Below, piece by piece: positions 23,502 through 25,925 of a stretch of DNA of 25,925 nt. Where the stretch lies: NCBI GenBank assembly GCA_024695545.1, contig JAILHZ010000056.1, positions 1 through 25,925 of the forward strand, written 5' to 3'. The translations under genes were made by a program, and so were the position numbers. Origin of the DNA: Clostridiales bacterium. GTDB lineage: Bacteria > Bacillota_A > Clostridia > Saccharofermentanales > Saccharofermentanaceae. A model generated the notes under the pieces. The model did not search any database and was not told the DNA's origin. It saw nothing but the letters and a program-made list of their open reading frames with translations. The first letter of the stretch is position 1. Each line of letters starts with the position of its first letter.

Positions 23502-24545
23502 TTATACATTTTCGTTCTTTTTCTCTTCTTTTTTCAAGAGCACTTCTCTTACGAATTCGGCTCTCTTTGTGACGATGTCCTTCGGCAAAAGCACTTGTCC
23601 GCAGCGTTTCTGCACTGACGCATCGCCTATGGTATTGAGAAGAAGCATCAGCTGCCTCTCATCGACGTCCTTCATGAAGCCGCACGCCACGCCGAGCCTC
23701 AGATCACTTAAGCGGTTCATGGCCTCCCCCTCGGAGAGCATCCTCGCATAGGTCAGTTCACCCAGCGAGCGGTACACCTTATCTTCCAGACGGTCCTTGT
23801 TCTTCTCGTAGTTATCCTTCCGGAGTTTTCTCTCCAGGCCGATAACCTCGTTGATCATCTTCGCAAAGTTCTGAAGCGTCTTATTCTCCGAGATACCCAG
23901 CGTGATCGTGTTAGAGATCTGGTAGATGTTGCCGGCGGGCTTACTGTTCTCGCCGTACACGCCTCTTACCGTATATCCCGCCTTCGAGAGGGAATCCGCG
24001 AGGTTCTGCATCTTCCCGATACTCGTGATCACCGGAAGATGCACCATCACGGATGCTCGAAGTCCGGTACCCGTGTTACTCGGATACGCCGTCAGGAATC
24101 CGTACTTATCCGAGTACGCGATCGGAAGTGCTTTTTCCAGATAGATCGCCAGCTCCTCCGCCTGCTTGTATGTATTCTCCAGCGCAAATCCCGGTGCCAT
24201 GACCTGGATGCGGAGATGGTCTTCTTCGTTGACCATCACGCTGATGTTCTCGTCCTTCGAGATAAAGACGCTCTGGCCTTCCTGCCCCTTCGCCAGTTCC
24301 TCGGAGATCAGATGGTTCTCGATCAGCGCCCTTCTGTCCGTCTCGGGGAGAGATGCGATATCCAGTCTCATCAGATCCGTATCCGGTTTCTTCAAAAGCA
24401 CCTCCGAGATCTGCTCGAGTGCCTTTCTCCGGCTGATATCGTTCATCCGGTTCGGGAACGGCATCCCCTTAAGGTTTCTGGCCAGACGGATGCGGCTCGA
24501 CAGAACGATATCACTGTCATTTCCTGCTTCTAAATACCAGCTCAT
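23502..24545 (-). CDS. mcsB: Protein arginine kinase McsB
   Basis: 347 residues, normal for McsB, which phosphorylates arginine residues on misfolded proteins and on CtsR. Phosphagen-kinase-type blocks are present: IVLSSRIRLARNLKGMPFP near the N-terminus (nucleotide-binding Arg), VMVNEEDHLRIQ, LTAYPSNTGTGLRASVMVHLP, and the C-terminal QISNTITLGISE and RLGVACGFM. No catalytic block appears missing. The start overlaps mcsA by ATGA, matching the need for McsA as activator. It contains three copies of the AAAAGCAC motif, at 23587, 24127 and 24394. Confidence 0.97.
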   Translation of the reverse strand: MSWYLEAGNDSDIVLSSRIRLARNLKGMPFPNRMNDISRRKALEQISEVLLKKPDTDLMRLDIASLPETDRRALIENHLISEELAKGQEGQSVFISKDENISVMVNEEDHLRIQVMAPGFALENTYKQAEELAIYLEKALPIAYSDKYGFLTAYPSNTGTGLRASVMVHLPVITSIGKMQNLADSLSKAGYTVRGVYGENSKPAGNIYQISNTITLGISENKTLQNFAKMINEVIGLERKLRKDNYEKNKDRLEDKVYRSLGELTYARMLSEGEAMNRLSDLRLGVACGFMKDVDERQLMLLLNTIGDASVQKRCGQVLLPKDIVTKRAEFVREVLLKKEEKKNENV

Positions 24546-25210
24546 TTCGCATCCTCCTCTCCCTTTAATGCCTGGATCTCATCTCTGATCTTCGCGGCCT
24601 CGAGATAGTTCTCCTCTTTTACGGCCTGCTTCAGAAGACGTTCCTTCTCAAGGATCAGGAGGCTCTTGGCCTTCTCTTCGTCCGGCTGCTCGTCCGCCTT
24701 CGTCTCTACCTGCGTAAAGACAGGCGCCTCGTTCTCTTCTTTTCCGGGGACCTCGATATCCGCAGGGACACTGATCTCATCCGACAATCCCGGGGATCTT
24801 CCCACGTGCTTCGAGCCCATCTGCGTTCTCAGGAACATCGGGTCGATCGACTGCGCGAAAACCTTATAGCAGTCCAGACATCCGAGGAATCCGCTCTTGG
24901 TAAACTGGCTCTGCGTGATACCGCAGGTCGGGCAGCTTGCCCCTTCGTCACTTCCTTCGAGTCCTTCAAGTCCCAGTCCGAATGGTGCTTCAAAAGCACT
25001 TGCCAGCATATCCAGCGGGTTTGTCATCGCGCCGAGTGCGCCGCCCAGGCCTGATCCGAAGATCCCTCCGTTCATGAGGTTTCCCGGCATCGCTATGCCG
25101 AGTTCTCTTGCACATTCATCGCAGAGCATGAGCATCTGCGGTGCTTTTCCCGCAGTCTGCTTCATGATCTTCACGTTCGCTTCTCTTTCTTTACAACGTT
25201 GACATTTCAT
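24542..25210 (-). CDS. mcsA: McsA, zinc-finger activator of McsB
   Basis: 222 residues. Four Cys pairs bind zinc: C3-C6, C30-C33, C93-C96 and C111-C114. A Gly/Leu-rich stretch (residues 48-84) and an acidic linker (141-180) separate these from a C-terminal UVR helix pair (KQAVKEENYLEAAKIRDEIQ). McsA stimulates McsB kinase activity and helps control CtsR. Length exceeds the common 170-185, mainly through those two linkers. The ATG has GGGAG eight bases upstream. It follows ctsR after an unusually long 107-base gap with a GC palindrome. Confidence 0.94.
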   Translation of the reverse strand: MKCQRCKEREANVKIMKQTAGKAPQMLMLCDECARELGIAMPGNLMNGGIFGSGLGGALGAMTNPLDMLASAFEAPFGLGLEGLEGSDEGASCPTCGITQSQFTKSGFLGCLDCYKVFAQSIDPMFLRTQMGSKHVGRSPGLSDEISVPADIEVPGKEENEAPVFTQVETKADEQPDEEKAKSLLILEKERLLKQAVKEENYLEAAKIRDEIQALKGEEDAK

Positions 25211-25280
25211 TTCTTATACTCCCGTTCACAGCCGGTTCTCCTTGCCCGGCGGTCTTTCCTTTCTTTCGTATTTCCGCTTC

Positions 25281-25292
25281 CCTGCCGGCAGG
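25281..25292 (-). repeat. GC palindrome in the ctsR-mcsA gap
   Basis: CCTGCCGGCAGG is a perfect 12-bp palindrome, and neighbouring GCCGGC and GCAGG elements allow alternative longer hairpins in the 107-base gap. No U-run follows, so it is more likely an RNA processing or stability element than a terminator. Role inferred. Confidence 0.4.
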
Positions 25293-25317
25293 ATTCTTCC
25301 GCCGCAGGCCGGCTCCG

Positions 25318-25779
25318 CTAGTTCGTGATCAGGCTGATCAGCATATTCTTGAAGATATCCATTCTTACAGATGCCTTCTTATCCGAATCGATACCCGACA
25401 GCGCCTTGTCGGAGATCGCCGCCTTGATCAGTCTTGCGGTCTTCTGGTCCATGACTCCGTAGTCCACGAAGTTCAGCAGGAAGATCTCCGCCTCCTGCTG
25501 CGAGATCGTCTCACCCAGCGAGTTGATCGTATGCATCAGATAGCTCGTTCCCGGCATCCTCTGCACACGCGAGATACGGATCTGTCCGCCGCCACCGCGA
25601 CGGCTCTCTACGATGTAGCCCTGCCCGTTCGTGAATCTCGTCGAGATAACATACGTGATCTGGGATGGCACGCAGTTCACCCGCTCAGCCAGATCGCTTC
25701 GGTTGATTACCGCCGCTCCGTTATTCTCATCGAGCATCTCCTTGATCATCATCTCGATCACATCGACTAATCTTGCCAT
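25318..25779 (-). CDS. ctsR: Class III stress gene repressor CtsR
   Basis: 153 residues, normal length. The N-terminal winged helix begins MARLVDVIEMMIKEML; helix INRSDLAERVNCVPSQITYVI precedes the wing SRRGGGGQIRI, whose glycine-rich loop (62-65) is the known heat-sensing and DNA-contact element. The C-terminal four-helix part (AEIFLLNFVDYGVMDQKTARLI) mediates dimerization and McsB contact. CtsR represses its own operon in the cold state; perfect and partial CtsR boxes overlie its promoter. The ATG at 25779 has GAGAGGG and AGGAG upstream. Confidence 0.97.
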   Translation of the reverse strand: MARLVDVIEMMIKEMLDENNGAAVINRSDLAERVNCVPSQITYVISTRFTNGQGYIVESRRGGGGQIRISRVQRMPGTSYLMHTINSLGETISQQEAEIFLLNFVDYGVMDQKTARLIKAAISDKALSGIDSDKKASVRMDIFKNMLISLITN

Positions 25780-25843
25780 ACCCTCTCATCTCCTATCGCG
25801 CGGAAAACCCGCATCACAAACCGATAATCTCTATCTGTATAAC

Positions 25844-25887
25844 GTCAAATTTTAATCTTTGACATTTGACTTTGACTTTCTTTGACT
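25844..25887. promoter_or_regulatory. CtsR operator cluster
   Basis: Reading the minus strand, AGTCAAAGAAAGTCAAA (25887-25871) is a perfect match to the CtsR consensus, two heptads with a 3-base spacer. Two more GTCAAA half-sites follow at 25870-25865 and 25863-25858, and one inverted half-site lies at 25844-25849. The perfect box covers the expected transcription start, so CtsR should block RNA polymerase. Confidence 0.92.
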
Positions 25888-25893
25888 AATTTC

Positions 25894-25921
25894 ATTATAC
25901 AACGCCCTTTTCATATGTCAA
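25894..25921 (-). promoter_or_regulatory. Sigma-A promoter of the ctsR operon
   Basis: Perfect TTGACA (25916-25921) and perfect TATAAT (25894-25899) on the minus strand with a 16-base spacer. This very strong core promoter fits an operon kept off by a repressor. The leader before the ctsR ATG is about 108 bases. Confidence 0.93.
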
Positions 25922-25925
25922 CACC

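Larger units (their letters stand above)
161..25148. repeat. Dispersed over-represented motif AAAAGCACT (24 copies of AAAAGCAC)
   Basis: Positions of the 9-base site; orientation is that of AAAAGCACT. Perfect copies, plus: 2088, 5224, 8101, 9415, 10008, 12565, 13237, 16088, 23587, 24992. Perfect copies, minus: 161, 5300, 6914, 14425, 21652, 24127. Copies with another last base, plus: 308, 1516, 2578, 23274, 24394; minus: 10275, 18712, 25140. Three are intergenic (6914, 9415, 10275); the other 21 lie in genes and encode K-A-(L/P), V-L-(F/L), x-A-F or K-C-F depending on frame and direction. Uniform composition predicts about 0.2 perfect and 0.8 eight-base copies. The enrichment is read directly; its function is not known. 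Confidence 0.85.

Noticed and set aside
20634..23618. Very long plus-strand open frame (994 codons) opposite clpC and traX
   Set aside because: It is antisense to two clearly conserved proteins, has no recognisable domain, and arises from the codon pattern of clpC.
161..25148. AAAAGCACT copies as CIRCE (HrcA) half-sites
   Set aside because: CIRCE is TTAGCACTC-N9-GAGTGCTAA; the copies share only AGCACT, are mostly single, and lie mainly inside genes unrelated to chaperones.
1..25925. Striking abundance of GATC throughout the window
   Set aside because: Ile is mostly ATC and often follows codons ending in G, and Asp/Glu/Lys codons add more, so codon usage explains it better than a methylation or binding signal. 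A codon-shuffled count would decide.

Overview
The window looks like chromosomal DNA of a moderately GC-rich Bacillota, most likely class Clostridia. The evidence is the ctsR-mcsA-mcsB-clpC stress operon, strong AGGAGG ribosome sites, a perfect TTGACA/TATAAT promoter with CtsR boxes, a TIGR03915 protein, an MnmM (YtqB-type) tRNA methyltransferase and several Gram-positive-style lipid-anchored or membrane-anchored proteins. No rRNA, tRNA, CRISPR array, insertion sequence or prophage gene was seen. Coding density is high: the longest stretch without a gene is the 227-base divergent region 15571-15797. Most genes are on the minus strand; the plus-strand genes are a MATE transporter, surE and an AraC-type regulator.

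Layout in coordinate order. (1) 1-6823, minus: an aromatic amino acid operon, transcribed tyrA, aroE-aroK fusion, aroB, aroA, aroC, DHQase-chorismate mutase fusion, then the start of an exported protein that leaves the window. It encodes shikimate steps 2 to 7 plus chorismate mutase and prephenate dehydrogenase; DAHP synthase is not in the window. (2) 6962-10216, minus: a large lipoprotein joining a propeller-like region to a solute-binding domain, and a VWA-domain protein, separated by a strong stem-loop. (3) 10366-15570, minus: a shikimate-kinase-like gene, an ArsR/SmtB regulator with a Lys/Ala-rich tail, mnmM, a GH43 glycosidase and a membrane metallophosphoesterase fused to a transglutaminase-like domain. 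(4) 15798-19950: a MATE exporter, a TIGR03915 protein on the minus strand, surE and an AraC/GyrI regulator, closed by a bidirectional terminator. (5) 20025-25921, minus: ctsR-mcsA-mcsB-clpC followed by a TraX-family membrane protein. CtsR represses, McsB (activated by McsA) marks proteins with phospho-arginine and ClpC unfolds them for ClpP.

The most unexpected signal is not a gene. The 9-mer AAAAGCACT occurs 16 times, and its first eight bases AAAAGCAC 24 times, counting both strands. Uniform base composition predicts about 0.2 and 0.8. The copies are spread over almost the whole window, in both orientations, in several reading frames, inside conserved genes and in intergenic DNA. This resembles a genome-wide dispersed signal of the DNA-uptake, Chi or HIP1 kind. 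Other points of interest are the two aromatic-pathway fusions, the diverged second shikimate kinase, the phosphoesterase-transglutaminase fusion, the overlapping low-complexity tails of the kinase and ArsR genes, and a LexA-like dyad inside the promoter of the TIGR03915 gene.
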